Assembly (NCBI GenBank): GCA_026122225.1
Contig: JANEZZ010002678.1
Coordinates: forward strand, 329,501 to 393,500
Direction of reading: 5' to 3'
Length of the DNA stretch: 64,000 bases
From: Heloderma charlesbogerti
Taxonomy: Eukaryota; Chordata; Lepidosauria; Squamata; Helodermatidae
Part shown: in pieces, positions 11,223 through 22,300 of the stretch
Layout: each line of letters starts with the position of its first letter
How positions within the stretch are numbered: position 1 is the first letter of the stretch
Made by a program: the position numbers and the translations under genes
Notes under the pieces: model-generated
The model's database searches: none
Told to the model about the DNA's origin: nothing
What the model saw: the letters and a program-made list of their open reading frames with translations, nothing else

Positions 11223-12550
11223 TAATTATTATCGGACTGAATCAGCCTTGGTCGCCGGATGGATGGCCTTTATCGAGAGAGAGATAGGGGGAGGGCAATG
11301 TATCGATCTCTCATCAGCTTTTGATACCATTGACCATGGTATCCTCCTGGATCTACTCCAAGGGATGGGTATTGGAGGCGTTCCGGTCCTAGTTACAGGG
11401 CTGATTTCAGAGAGTAACATTGGGTGGCTTTTCCTCGGTCCCTTGGCAGCTGAGCTACAGGATGCCAAAGGGTTGTTGTTTAACATCTATATGAAGCTGC
11501 TGGGAGCGGTCATTAGGGGATTTGGAGCTAAATGCCATCAATATGCTTTTGACATGCAGCTCTGTCTCCCTGTGACATCTGAATTAGGAGAGGCTGTGCA
11601 AGTCCTGGATCAGTGCTTAGACCCAGTAATGGGCTGGATGAGGGCCAATAAACTGAAGCTGAATCCTGGCAAGATGGAAACCCTGTGGGTGAGTGGTTCC
11701 TGGGTCTGGGAGACAGCTTGCCTGTTCTGGATGGGGTTGCACTCCCTCTGAAAGAGCAAGTTTGTAGTCTAGGGTTACTCCCAGATCCATCATCGCTGGA
11801 GGCCCAAGTGGCCGCAGCAGCTTGGAATGCCTTTTACCAGCTTCGGCTGGTTTGCCAGCGATGGCCTCTCCTGGACAGGGATAGCTTGGCCACAGTGGTA
11901 TAGGCATTAGTAACCTCAAAGACTGGATTACTGCCATGTGCTCTATGTGAGGCTGCCCTTGAGGCTGTTCTGGAAGCTGTAGCTAGTGCAGAATGCAGCA
12001 GCTTGGCTGTTGTTGGGAGCTGCCCCTTGTCAGTGTGCAACTCCTTTGCTGAGGGAACTGCACTGGCTGCCTATTTGCTACCAGGCCAGGTTTAAGGTAT
12101 TAGTACTAGTGTACAAAGCCCTAAACAACTTGGGACCAGGATACCTGAGAGACCGCCTCCTTCTTTACCAACCTGTCTGGTCACTGAGGTCATCAGAGGG
12201 CTTTATTTTGGTGGTTCCCTACAGACCTATGGTCTGACTGGAGTCCATCAGAAAAAGAGCCTTCAGCATGGTGGCCCCCTTCCTGTGGAATTCCCTGCCT
12301 TTGGAGGTCAGGCAGGCACCAACATTGTGTTCCTTCCGGTGCCTCCTGAAAACATTGTTATTTCAAGAGGCCTTCCTTGCGTGATCAGCTGCAGTTTACT
12401 AAATTCGACCTTATTGTAATTTGTCTTTTTTTAAAAAAAATGTTTTAACTGTTTTAACCTGGTGTTTTATTCGTCTATCTTTGTTGTTCACTGCTCTAAA
12501 ATCTTCTGATGTGGAGCGGTATATAAATATTGTAAATAAAATAAATAAAA
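11223..12550 (+). mobile_element. L2-like LINE: RT, C-terminal domain and 3' UTR, inactive
   Basis: This is a 5'-truncated L2-like LINE in sense orientation. About 11223-11690 reads as reverse transcriptase. Motif A appears as LSSAFDTIDHGILLDLL, followed by LLFNIYMKLLGAVIRGFG and MGWMRANKLKLNPGKMETL. The catalytic box that should read YADD is YAFD (about 11549), so one of the two metal-binding aspartates is lost. A second block at 11986-12237, in the original frame after an intervening shift, gives MQNAAAWLLLGA...LLRELHWLPICYQARFKV...YKALNNLGPGYLRDRL. This is the usual L2 C-terminal region. The 3' UTR ends in GAGCGGTATATAAATATTGT and an (A)nT-rich tail near 12550, followed by a (TTG/ATT)n patch. 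Frame breaks lie near 11690 and 11900. Confidence 0.85.
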
Positions 12551-13812
12551 ATAGATTATTGTTATTGTTGTTGTTATTATTGCCTGGCATTTATCCCCCA
12601 AAGGCAACCGTCTGTAATTGCCAATTTGTCTTGCCTTTACTGAGCAAGACAGGGGAGATGATGGAAATATCAGATTAAGCACAGTAATGTGCATTCTACG
12701 CTTGGCGACATCAGGTTCCCAAATGTTGACAAGCTGATGGAATATAAAGGTGGCAGTGAAGCCAATGAGGGAAGCCCTCATGAAAACAGAATGAGGAACA
12801 CTTGAGAAACAAGGCCTTTGTTTCTTGATAAAGGAACATCATTCTCTAAGACATCCATTAATGAACCACAGTGGGACGTTGCTCTCTACAGCATGTTTAG
12901 TGCAAGGATTAATCCAACGGTGGTCTTCCATAGCTCATATTAGCTCAGCCTTTTGTTTCCTTTTGTTTTTCTTAATCTTCAATAAATCATCCATCTTCAA
13001 GTGTATGTTTTTATTTTAGGATTAGGCAAATCCTAACCATCAAGCAGCCTTCCCAAAAATAAGGATTACATGCATAAGTAAAGGGTTGTCGAATCAAGCT
13101 CAGACTCCCCTAGGAGAGGCTACTTGTCAAAATTAATCTTAATGATGCCTTTCAAACAAAGCTAACAGACAACAACTAGCATCCTCTGGTCTACTGCTGT
13201 TTATCATATAAGTGCTTTTGTTTGATGAAATACCTTTGACTCCTGTCTGTTTGTCTTTCATCCTATAGAACCAGGGATGGGAATGAGAGAGAGAGAGGCA
13301 GATTTTCTCATGCTATTTCTAACCCTTAAACATGCGGAGCCAAGGCTGGGAAATCTCAGTGCTGAACAGCCGGTTTCATTTCATCCCCCACCCCCCAACC
13401 CTCTCCAGATGCAGTTTGCAAAATATTCAGTGTCTCCTAACAAACTGTGCTTCGTGCATGCAGGATTTGCATTGTTGGGTATCATTATGCTGTGCCTGCT
13501 AAAGCTCTTCAGAACCAATAAAGTCAGTTGAAATATACTAAACCATAAACAAGATACTTGCAGGCCTCAACAAATGTAATGGCTAGGTTAGAATGGCCTG
13601 AATATCTGCTACTTTTTCCCTTTGGAGCTTTAGCTATTCAAGGTGGGGTCTAAGTGATTAATAGAAGAAGGTTCACACAATTTAAAGTTGCTTCACTCAT
13701 GCAAGCAATCCTGCAACCTGTTTGATTTAGAACCACACAAAAGGCAGAGGGGTTTTCTTTGACATCATAGACAAGTGCTAAATGTAAGGGGTGTCAGAGA
13801 AGAAGCCCAATT
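12551..13812. other. Unassigned DNA
   Basis: A short (ATT/GTT)n run at 12553-12582 trails the L2 tail. No gene or further repeat was recognised up to 13812. Confidence 0.4.
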
Positions 13813-14892
13813 GCCGCATTTTGCCTAAATACAAGGATAGCCGTGCTGGTCCATGAGAACATAAAATCAATGATCCACAGTTGGGTAATACCTTTATTGG
13901 GACCAACCTTTTGTTGACTCCACAAAACCGTGCAAGCTTTTGAGTTCTCCAGAGCTCTTCATCAGGCTAGGTGGTACAAAAAGCAAGGGTTGGGGGAAGA
14001 AACAGAAAAGTAAAAGAAAAACACACAACCTGGCCTGATGTTATGGCCATGAGGTCTGCAGTTTAGATAGACCCATTCTCAAAATTGAGATTTGAAGATT
14101 TGCTTTTAATGCCATTTTAATCTTCCTGATGAAGAGTTCTAGGGAACTTGAAAGCTTGCACATTTTTCATATTTCTGTTTTCTTTCTCCTTTGTGTGTTG
14201 TATTGTATAAATTCCTGTTGGTGTGTGTATGTGTGTATACACATATAAATATATTTTTAGATATGATATTAAATAAATAAATGGTTTGTTTTTACTTTTT
14301 ACTTTTTATTTGTTATCCTTTCCTTAAACTTCTTCTTTTTTAATTATCATTAGTATTATTATTACTATCATTATTATGGGATTATGATTATTATTATTTC
14401 TTGTTGGTTAAACTTTTAATGATTACTAATATGTGTCAATGGAATGGTAATATATGGTTAATGGAAATTGATTGTTTGCTCCTGTTTATTTGCTTTCAGA
14501 CTGAGGTTATGACATTGAAAGACAAGGTTCACCCTTTATGGAGCAGCGGATTGAAGATTTAATAATACCTGCAATGTTTGGAAGGTATAATTTGCAATTG
14601 GACTTATATTTGGATATTTGGTTTGCTTTTATTGAAGCTTAGATATAATATTTTCTTTCTTTCTTTTTTCTTTTTCCTTCTTTTGCTTTCCTCCTTTTTT
14701 TTTCTTCCCCAGAATACTGTAATTTGGAAACTGAAGATTTTGACTATGTTGTTGGTATTGTTTATTTCACTTATAAAAATAAAATAAATATAGATTAAAA
14801 AAGAAAGAAAGCTTGCACATTTTTTTGGAATTTTGATTGGTCCTAATAAAGGCATTGCCCAACTGTGGATCTTGGATCACTTTATCTAGTTT
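13813..14892. mobile_element. Palindromic DNA element (GGATAGCCGTGCTGGTCC type), interrupted
   Basis: The left segment contains GGATAGCCGTGCTGGTCC, GATCCACAGTTGGGTAATAC, CTTTATTGGGACCAACC and CTCTTCATCAGG. The right side holds the inverted partners: CTTCCTGATGAAGAGTTCT at 14121, then TTGGTCCTAATAAAGGCATT, GCCCAACTGTGGATC. The layout matches a widespread amniote palindromic repeat that opens with GATAGCCGTG. The right arm is split by the insertion at 14168-14806. Confidence 0.65.
14168..14806 (+). mobile_element. Retro-inserted segment (L1-like 3' end?) with 18-bp target-site duplication
   Basis: The word GAAAGCTTGCACATTTTT occurs at 14150-14167 and again at 14807-14824, flanking 639 bp. The insert ends in AATAAATATAGATTAAAAAA, an A-rich 3' tail. 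The long perfect duplication plus A-rich end is the signature of L1-type target-primed reverse transcription. No coding motif was recognised, so this may be a 3' UTR, a SINE or a processed transcript. Confidence 0.7.
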
Positions 14893-15125
14893 ACCATATC
14901 ATCTGCCATGATAATTTTATTCAGATTAGAGCATAATACTCCTACACCAAGCAGAAAGCTTCAATAGATGCCATTAGTTTTTGGTGAATTGCTAACCCAA
15001 GCCTGAAACAATTTGGGATGATAGCCCAAGTTAATCTCTGCCTGGCAAACCCAAGTCCACTCATAATGGGCATTATTGTGCTTGCAAGGATCAGAACCTA
15101 AGTTTGGGCTATTTATTTATCCTCT

Positions 15126-15232
15126 TTATGGACACATGATCTGCTTTATACTGAGTCAGATTATTGGTCGTGTAGCCCAGTTCTCTCTTCTCTGACTGGC
15201 AAATGGTGCTCCCGAGGTCTCTGACTGGGAAA
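15126..15232 (-). mobile_element. tRNA-derived SINE fragment, antisense
   Basis: GATCTGCTTTATACTGAGTC and CAGATTATTGGTCG are the reverse complement of the 3' half of the SINE at 37.94-38.46 kb, followed by a CTGACTGGCAAATGG part. The copy is degraded. Confidence 0.55.
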
Positions 15233-15389
15233 TGGCGCTACAGAGCGGATGTCTATCCCAGCTTTGCTTATTAGCTCTCTTTACAACCACATGGCAAAGA
15301 TTACCATTAATAAGCATGCAATATAAAAATAAATCAGGTCAAACTTGTTGATCTTTCAGCTTCAGCTGCAAATAAACACTACTGAAGCT

Positions 15390-15640
15390 ATAGGCCATTT
15401 CTACATGAGGCATTTATCATGTGCTTGCGATTGGCCACTCACGGAAGTTTGTAGGTCCTTTACATGACTTTGTCAACCTCCATGGCATCTCCTGAGGTTT
15501 TTCTCAGCTACCCCGCCTTAAAAAAGATTGGAGATAAACTGGAATATTAAAAAAACACCCGCCATTTCCGCAGCATGTAGTGTCGGCGTGCTGCAATACT
15601 TCCACCACTAGATGGTGCTGTTTCATTGAAAAATATAGAA
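15390..15640. mobile_element. hAT-like MITE, right end unclear
   Basis: The segment begins GCCATTTCTACATGAGGCAT. The interior contains CACCACTAGATGGTGCTGTT, a word shared with the copy at 8.69-9.07 kb. The right terminus could not be fixed and may lie near 15690. Confidence 0.5.
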
Positions 15641-15699
15641 AACCCCGGTAAGGCTGCTGAGAAAGGACATTTTCAATTCCATGTCAAGTTCCTTGTCTA

Positions 15700-16210
15700 A
15701 ATAGGGATGTCAGAGAATTCTGCCACGGATCTCGGGGAGGCTGAATGCCAGTGCATTCGGCCCCCCGAAATCGGTGGCGGAGCGGCCTGCCCCCCTGCCC
15801 CCCCGGGACAAGACTTACCTGGGGCGGATCTTCCAGGCGGTGGCGTCTGTGGCGGCGTCTGTGGCGGCGGTTCAGTGGCGGTGGCTGCGGCGGCCGGTCT
15901 TCTGACCGGCTGCCGCCGCCGCCATTTCCAGTTAAAAAAAAAAGACGTGATAGGCTACGTAAAGATTTACGTAGCCTATCACGGCTAGGTTTAAACAAAA
16001 AACCATGATAGGCTACATAAATGTTTACATAGCCTATCACGTCTGACTTAAAAAAAAAAAACCCTGCGCGTATGCAAATGGCGGCGGCTATGGCCGCCAC
16101 CATTTGCGTTCCTTATTTTGGCACGTCTTAGTCTACGTCAAGATTTACGTAGACTAAGACGGTGAAAATAAGGGGAACGCAAATAATGTAGCGTCCGCTA
16201 TTTGCGCATG
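15700..16210. repeat. GC-rich module with an array of alternating short palindromes, locus 1
   Basis: A GC-rich part (15700-15935) with GGCGGC runs is followed by three hairpin units of one design. At 15946-15983, 18-bp perfect arms (CGTGATAGGCTACGTAAA) flank a GA spacer. At 16004-16041 there is a decayed copy with TACATA in place of TACGTA. At 16124-16161, arms based on CGTCTTAGTCTACGT again flank GA. Between and beside them are palindromes of a second kind, TGCAAATGGCGGCGGC/GGCCGCCACCATTTGCG (16072-16109) and CGCAAATA/TATTTGCG (16181-16208). There is no coding signal. Termini are unknown; TAGGGATGTC near 15705 may be the left end. Confidence 0.8.
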
Positions 16211-17154
16211 TGGGCATGTAAGGGCTATAAGAGAACAGTCCTCCATTTGAAGGTGTGCTCTGCCTGAAGGGTTGTCTAGTCCAACTCTGGTTTAAAGATA
16301 AAGAACCATTAAAGAGGGAGAGCGGCCAGGGCCTTGAAGCTGCCCCATAGCAGTTGGCACCTGGACACCAGACTGAGCAGACACCCGGGCTGCTTGTTCA
16401 CAGCCTTCCATGCTCTGGTGAGATGTAGTGTATCGCTGTTTAAATTATAGTAATTCTTTCAAATGTGTGTCTATATATATAAATCACCAAATGCAAATTT
16501 TACGCATATTGATGTAAAAATTTTTGGTGATGCACTTCCTCAAATGTAAAGAGTAACTGGGCCACCCTACATGGGCTATTAGCAGGGGTGGAATTCCATT
16601 TCAGACTGGCCTCCCTCGTCATTTTCAAGGGTGGGCCCAGACTCTGCCTAGATCTTACTATATTGGAGTCTCACTCTTTATGTTTCGTGCTAGGTTCTCA
16701 GTATATAATCTTTTTACAAATACTTAATCCTTTGATAATGTGCTGCTTATACGCATACTATAGACGTAGTCTGTGGATGAGATCCTGTGCTTGGCTCCGC
16801 ACCTATTTCAGCTTCTTACTTGGTGCTTGCGGCCCTAGTTGGGATTATACTCATAGCAGTGGCCTCATGTCTACTCCGGGGGGCTGCCTCCTTCTTAGGT
16901 GAGAGTTGTGCCCCAAGCTATTGCTGTGAGGGGAGCCTGCATTGAATGTGCCTTAATCATGTTTGCAGCTTCACCCTAATCTCTTCATCCCTAAATGTGT
17001 AATGAGAAGAGTTTTTTTAGAAGAGCATCATAAGACTCCAGTGCTGCTTCTCTTCCTAGGCAAACCAATTGGGCAAAGGCTGTTCTGAACCCATCAGGGA
17101 CAGCGGCGGCAAGCAGAGCATCACTGTGTGATGGAAATACATTGTTATGTGTAT
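16211..17154. other. Unassigned DNA
   Basis: Contains a 104-codon chance frame at 16588-16902 with no recognisable domain. No repeat was identified. Confidence 0.4.
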
Positions 17155-18225
17155 CTGTAGAACACCCAAAGACAATATATAGCTATCATGATTAGTATCC
17201 GCCATGACTTTGTCTAATCCCCTTCTAAATGCTGTCCAAGAGGTTGGCTGTCACTACATCTTGTGGCAACAAGCTCCATAGTTTAACTATGTGCTGTATG
17301 AAAAAGTACTTCCTTTTTACTCCCTTTAATCTCACGCCATTCCATTTCCATTCCATTTCCATTCCAGGGATGACCCTGGCCGTGCATAATTTTATATACC
17401 TCTATCATTCCCCTGTGTACTCACTTAGCTAAAAACGTGAAGCTTTGTAACCTTTCCTCATAGGAGAGTCGTTCCCAGTCCCCATATCGTTTTGGTTGCC
17501 ATTTTCCTTTCCTTTTCCAGTTTTACAAATACCTTTTTTGAAGTGCGGCAGCCAGAACTGTACTCAAAGTGTGATCACAATACAGATTTGTGTAAAGCCA
17601 TTACAATACTGACAGTTTTACTTTCAATTCCCTTTCTAGTGATCTCCAACATGGAATTTACATTTTTCACAGCAGCCGCGCACGGGGTTAATGCTTTCTT
17701 CAAGCTCTTTACAACAACCCCAAGAGCCCTTTCCTGGCCAGTCACTGCCAGCTCTGTTGCATGAACTGTCCATGTATCCCTATTCTTTGCTTCCCGTTTG
17801 ACCAGTTACCAGCCCATAAGAGGACCTCTCTTCTTATCCCACAATGACTGGTAATTTTGCTCAGAAGGCTTTGGTGAGGCCTTTGTCAAAAGCATTATAA
17901 AAGTCCAAATAAAGGTATCCACTGGATCCACACACACACCCATCCATATTCTTGTTGACACTCTCAAAGAACTCTAAAAGTTTAGTGAGACAGGAATTAG
18001 CTTTGTAGAAGCCATACTGATTCTTCTTTAGCAAGACTTGTCCTTCTATATGACTTTACTTTTAGCCTTTATCTTTAATAATATTTTCCACCCATTTACC
18101 CAGAACAGACACTAAGTTACTGGGCTGTAATTTCCTGATCTCCCCCCCCTTTTTTAAATTAGCTGTACATTGGTCACTTTCCAGTCTTCTGGTATAGAGG
18201 CTACTTCTATGTGTAACCAGCACTT
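17155..18225 (-). mobile_element. CR1/L3-type LINE, RT plus 3' end, antisense, degraded
   Basis: Read on the minus strand, the DNA at 17881-17925 encodes YLYLDFYNAFDKG. This is a decayed RT motif A; the expected pattern is a D-F-S-K-A-F-D-K core. The 3' part (17160-17330) encodes the KKYFFIQHIVKLWSL-like tail shared by CR1/L3 elements. Words such as GTACAGTTCTGGCTGCCGCA between them match the C-terminal RT region. There are many stops and indels, including a TTCCATTTCC expansion at 17341-17368. About 1 kb of one old copy. Confidence 0.72.
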
Positions 18226-18472
18226 TCAGTGAGTGTTTCTAGAGCAGGGAAAATGCGGCATTTAATTGTGAAAGTGAAAGAAAGCACAATTTCCTCTTGT
18301 GTATTTGCACTTTTCTGCTATACCAGACTGCTATACTAGAGGTTATATAATGGAAAAGCAGGAAAAGAAACATTCCTTGTGTAGTGCTCGGATCTCAATT
18401 CTACCATGAAACCAAAAGTAGATAAAGTAGATTAAAAGCTGAATAACACCTTCATGTAGAAAAGCTTGATAT
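18226..18472. mobile_element. hAT-like MITE, degraded
   Basis: The right end CTTCATGTAGAAAAGCTTG matches the AGCTTTTCTACAC-type TIR on the opposite strand. The left end AGTGTTTCTAGAGC is its decayed partner. The interior GCTATACTAGAGGTTATATA and GGAAAAGCAGGAAAAGAAAC match the 42.5-kb copy. Confidence 0.6.
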
Positions 18473-18640
18473 CTCTAGTATCAGAGGCAGCATGCTGGGG
18501 AGCATGAGTGGAAGGGTGCTGTTGAGCTCATGTCCCGCTTGTGGGCTTGCCACAGTCATTCAGTTGGCTGCTGTGGGAACAGAATGCTGAACAAGACAGG
18601 TCTTTCTGTGGTCTGACACAGCAGGACTCTTCTTATTCCT
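18473..18640 (+). mobile_element. CR1/L3-type LINE 3' UTR
   Basis: Contains AGTATCAGAGGCAGCATGCT, GGGTGCTGTTGAGCTCATGT, CCCGCTTGTGGGCTTGCCAC and TGGTCTGACACAGCAGGACT. These follow the same order as the 3' UTR at 20.94-21.86 kb. It starts directly at the MITE boundary. Confidence 0.68.
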
Positions 18641-20939
18641 TTTTTCTAAAATTGTTAGAAAATTGTTAGCTTTCCATTCCTACTTGCAAATCACCTGCAC
18701 TATGCAGAAGCAATTAGCAGGACTGCAGGATGTTTTTTGCAAGCTGACATAAAACTTCTGTAACAATATTTTCTTTACCATGTGTTTTCTTCTGTTTAGA
18801 AGTTTGAGCTACATTAAATGATAACAGTGTGGTCCTTGGCAATACAGAGGTTTAAGATGAAGTGGGGAATTTTTTTATTGATTTCTTTTTTAATAAATGA
18901 GTATTTTTTTGAGCAGAGCTGATCCACAGTCACATTTACAGCACAGTATGCATTCCTCAGAATTAGACAGCTTGAATGCCCTCAACCCAGGTGAGAAGTC
19001 TTCTCTGATTTTGGAATTTTTGCAAGTGCAATTCTCAGGAGTCTGTACTGAATGAAAAGACGGAATTAACAGACAAACCCAATGGCTGAACAAATGCATG
19101 AATACATTTTACAACATCTTCACTTATCTGTTAATCTTAGAAACAGAAACAGAGTTCAGAGAACTTCAAAGATGGCAAAGAAAACACACACAAAAAGGCA
19201 TTTCAAGTATTTTTTTTTTTCAAAACTGGTCATTTTTATTTTGAAGATGTACTTAGAATATCAAATGCTTTCTGATCACATAACACAAATACCATAAATT
19301 ACAATGTTCTGCTTTGGTTTCTCTGAATCTCTTTAGCATTTTCCAGAATAACCATTCTGCACAGAATCAATCTGTGGAAAGCTGGAAGTGGGATTACACC
19401 CTCTCGCCTCACCCCCAACCTTTACAGGTGGAGCTGAAGGTCTGAACAGAGCCTAAGCACTGTCAGGGAAGCTGCTTTTTAATCATGTGGACAGAGCCTA
19501 TGTATGTACAACTTGCATGAGTATAGGCTCTACCGAGCCCTGTAGATGAACATGCAGAGGTTGGGAGTGGAGCTAGCAGGTGGCTTTTGAAGACCATACC
19601 AGTCCCCTGGCTCCAACCCCACACTTCATGCTACTGAATGCAACAAAGATGATTTATGTGCTAATGTAGGCTGGATAGAATGAGTGTATACAAGAGGAGA
19701 TTGTGCTTAGGAAAACCAAAACCAAAACCTTCTAAGGACCTGGCACTGCATGCCCTCTTGCTAGATTGGGACCCCTTATTTTGCCAAAGAGAGGGAATGC
19801 TTCTTTGCATGATTGCTGAGCTGAATACAGTTTACACATGGAAAGAGGTGCTATGATTAGAAAGTTGTTTGATCAATCAATCAGTCAATCCACTCTGAAC
19901 TTTCTCTGAAGAGCTCAGAGAAACTTACATATGCCTTCTTGGTGGTGTCCCACCTAGACAGCATACAGGGCCTGATCAGCTTGGTCTTCCCTTTCTTTCT
20001 GATTCCTCTGGTAAGAAAAACTACAACACTAGTGGCTGCTCATATGATGCTCTTTGATTGCTATGGACTTGATCACTAGGACTATGAACACAGCCACTGA
20101 GCAGATGGCTCATACTGTCAGGTATCACCATGTCAATAACCTATTTGGAACATGGTGGTGGAACTCAATACGGTCTCTTTCTTCCCTTCTCCCACAGAAG
20201 ATGGTGACATTAGCCACCTATTCAGGAGTTGGAAGCATGATTTTGACTCAACAAAGACCTTGTTTATGCCAACAGTAATGTTTCCTGTTTTACAGGGATA
20301 ATACTACCAGCTGTATGGTATTGGTACCTGAGACTGGAGATCTGCAGCACCTGTTTAGCTGGCATATGACTAACTATCATACTTCAGAGTTAGTTCTCAC
20401 AACTTTGCCATGATGGACTCTGCTTTTAAATTCTAAAATTTCAATTTATTTGGCTTTCTACCCTGTACCATCCTGGGGGCTATGGGGTAATAATACATTT
20501 CAGATTAAAATTGGCTAAAACTCCATAAATAAAACCCCAGTTTAAATAGTAATGGCACAATCTACTGGGAGGTTCTCTTGTGCAACCCCTGCCCTGAAAC
20601 AAATGGGAGTTACCCCCAAATATCCCCAAGTATGCCCATCTCTGGTTGCAATACCACACAAACCTTCCTGGGAGAAAGCCTAATTAAGCACAGTGAGATT
20701 TATTATGGGTAAATATATATATCATTGCACTGTACCTTGGTGCACAGATGACAAGGGTCACAATGGTGCTTTTGGCTGCATAAAGACTGTGATGAAACAC
20801 AGGACAGAAAGTCACTTCTAAGAGTTTAAATATTTTTTGAGACTGAGATGTTTGGTGACAATACACATTTATGACATGCACATCTGAGTTTATGGTTTGT
20901 AGGAAAATGTATGGTCTCAATCATAAATACAAGTGGCCA
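18641..20939. other. Largely unassigned DNA
   Basis: No gene was recognised. About 20440-20560 (TTTATTTGGCTTTCTACCCT, then ACATTTCAGATTAAAATTGG, AATAAAACCCCAGTTTAAA) resembles a LINE 3'-UTR remnant in antisense but is too short to classify. About 20580-20700 has weak similarity to the CTTACCTGGGAGTAAG short repeat. Confidence 0.4.
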
Positions 20940-21120
20940 TGGGGAGGCTGAAGCTATTAAGGGTTCCTAGCCATGATGGCTGTATATAACCTCGAGTACC
21001 AGAGGCAGTATGCCTCTCAATATCTGTTGCTGGAGGACACAAGCAGGGGGGTGCTATTGTGCTCATGTTCTGCTTGTGGACTTCCCATAAGCATCTGATT
21101 GAACACTTTAGGAACAGAAT

Positions 21121-21795
21121 CGGAGTCAGCCCAAGACATTTTGCTGCCTGAGGCAAGGGACAAGATGCCCCCCCTTCTATGTACAGAAACCAATCGGTAT
21201 CACGATAATAATAATAAAAATGATGATGATGACAATAACAATAATAATAAGTATTTATATCCCACCTTTTTCCCAATACTGGGACTCAAGGCGGCTTTAC
21301 AACATTAAAAACTTGTACAGTTAAAACATATAAATAGAAATATACAAAAGTCAAAAAAATACTATCGTCAATACTATTAACATTGTATAAAATCTCAAAA
21401 TTTAAAAAGACAACAATATAAACAATAGTACCAATCCATCATATTCTCACAGGTCCAGACTATCTATCCCCAAAAGTCTGCTGGAACGAAAACATTTTTG
21501 CCTGCCTGGGGAAACATACCAAGGAGGGTGCTGCTCTCGCCTCCCTGGGAAGGGAGTTTTAGAGCCTTGGGGCAGCCACTGAGAAGGCTTACTTCAATGC
21601 TGGCAACAGGTCAGCATCCTCCACTGCACCTGAGGCCAGCAGGCGAGCTTACGGGGTGAAGGACAGGCCATGTGGTGCACACACAACTCTATAGTCTGAG
21701 AGAGGGGAATGGCCAGGCGGCTGCCAATGCTGCACCCTGGTATCTGTCACCTGAGGCAGTTGCCTCACTCTGCATTATGGTAGGGCCAGCCCTGG
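21121..21795. mobile_element. DNA transposon derivative nested in CR1, with ACAGAAT duplication
   Basis: ACAGAAT occurs at 21114-21120 and at 21796-21802, a 7-8-bp target-site duplication as hAT elements make. Ends are loosely inverted: the left reads GGAGTCAGCCC and TGCTGCCTGAGGCAA, the right TCACCTGAGGCAGTTGCCTC and GGGCCAGCCCTGG. The interior is non-coding and itself carries a LINE fragment. Confidence 0.65.
21205..21735 (-). mobile_element. LINE (L2-like group) 3' UTR nested inside the DNA transposon, antisense
   Basis: An (AAT/GAT)n tail at 21205-21252 and GTATTTATATCCCACCTTTT mark the 3' end of an antisense LINE. Further in, GGGAAGGGAGTTTTAGAGCC and GGGGCAGCCACTGAGAAGGC match the family at 5.33-5.65 kb. 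This is the innermost layer of a three-level nest. Its right edge is approximate. Confidence 0.6.
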
Positions 21796-21862
21796 ACAGA
21801 ATACTGGGCTAGAAGGACTTTTGATTCTAGAAGGACTAGGATCCAGCAGGAATCGTCTTATA

Positions 21863-22300
21863 TTCTGGTTTCGTGCAATCCAGTAATGCAAATGGCGAAT
21901 GTTTATGTTTATGTGAACATCTTCCTATATGGCTCCAGTAGTGCAGTTAGGTAATTTTAGACTCTGGACTTAATTGTTTTATCCCCAACCCCCAGATAGT
22001 AACGTGTATTAATTCACTTACTTCAAAATGTGGTAAGACAGCCCTGCTTCATTTGGGTCTCTTACTGCACATTCTGTTGTGTGGGGCTCTGGACTGTTGC
22101 CTCAAACTCCTGCCCTGATGCCACCATTGCATAGATTAGCTGACATGCAGCTTCATTTGTTCACCTGAATTGTGCCTGTATTTTGCAGGGAATGTTGCCC
22201 TGATCAAGAAGTATGTAACTGTCTTGATGTACAGCTTCCTCTTCTCCTGGGATTTAAAAGCAGTTTTTGGTGCAATATGGGGAGGCTGCTATTTGAAACA
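21863..22300. other. Unassigned DNA
   Basis: Nothing recognised. Confidence 0.4.

Larger units (their letters stand above)
20940..21862 (+). mobile_element. CR1/L3-type LINE 3' UTR split by a nested transposon
   Basis: The left part is 20940-21120 (TACCAGAGGCAGTATGCCTC, then GGGTGCTATTGTGCTCATGT, TTCTGCTTGTGGACTTCCCA). The right part is 21796-21862 (ACTGGGCTAGAAGGACTTTT, then GATCCAGCAGGAATCGTCTT). The two parts join into one CR1-type 3' UTR, and the gap is filled by the transposon at 21121-21795. Confidence 0.75.

Noticed and set aside
15684..16103. 139-codon arginine- and proline-rich minus-strand frame
   Set aside because: Produced by GC-rich palindromic repeat sequence. Composition reflects GGC/CCG runs and not a protein.
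15946..16161. Possible CRISPR-like array
   Set aside because: Units are internally palindromic and diverged, and spacers are not uniform. The context is vertebrate DNA with LINEs and SINEs.
16588..16902. 104-codon open frame with hydrophobic stretches
   Set aside because: No recognisable domain, no codon bias, no splice context and no repeat homology. Consistent with chance in AT-rich DNA.
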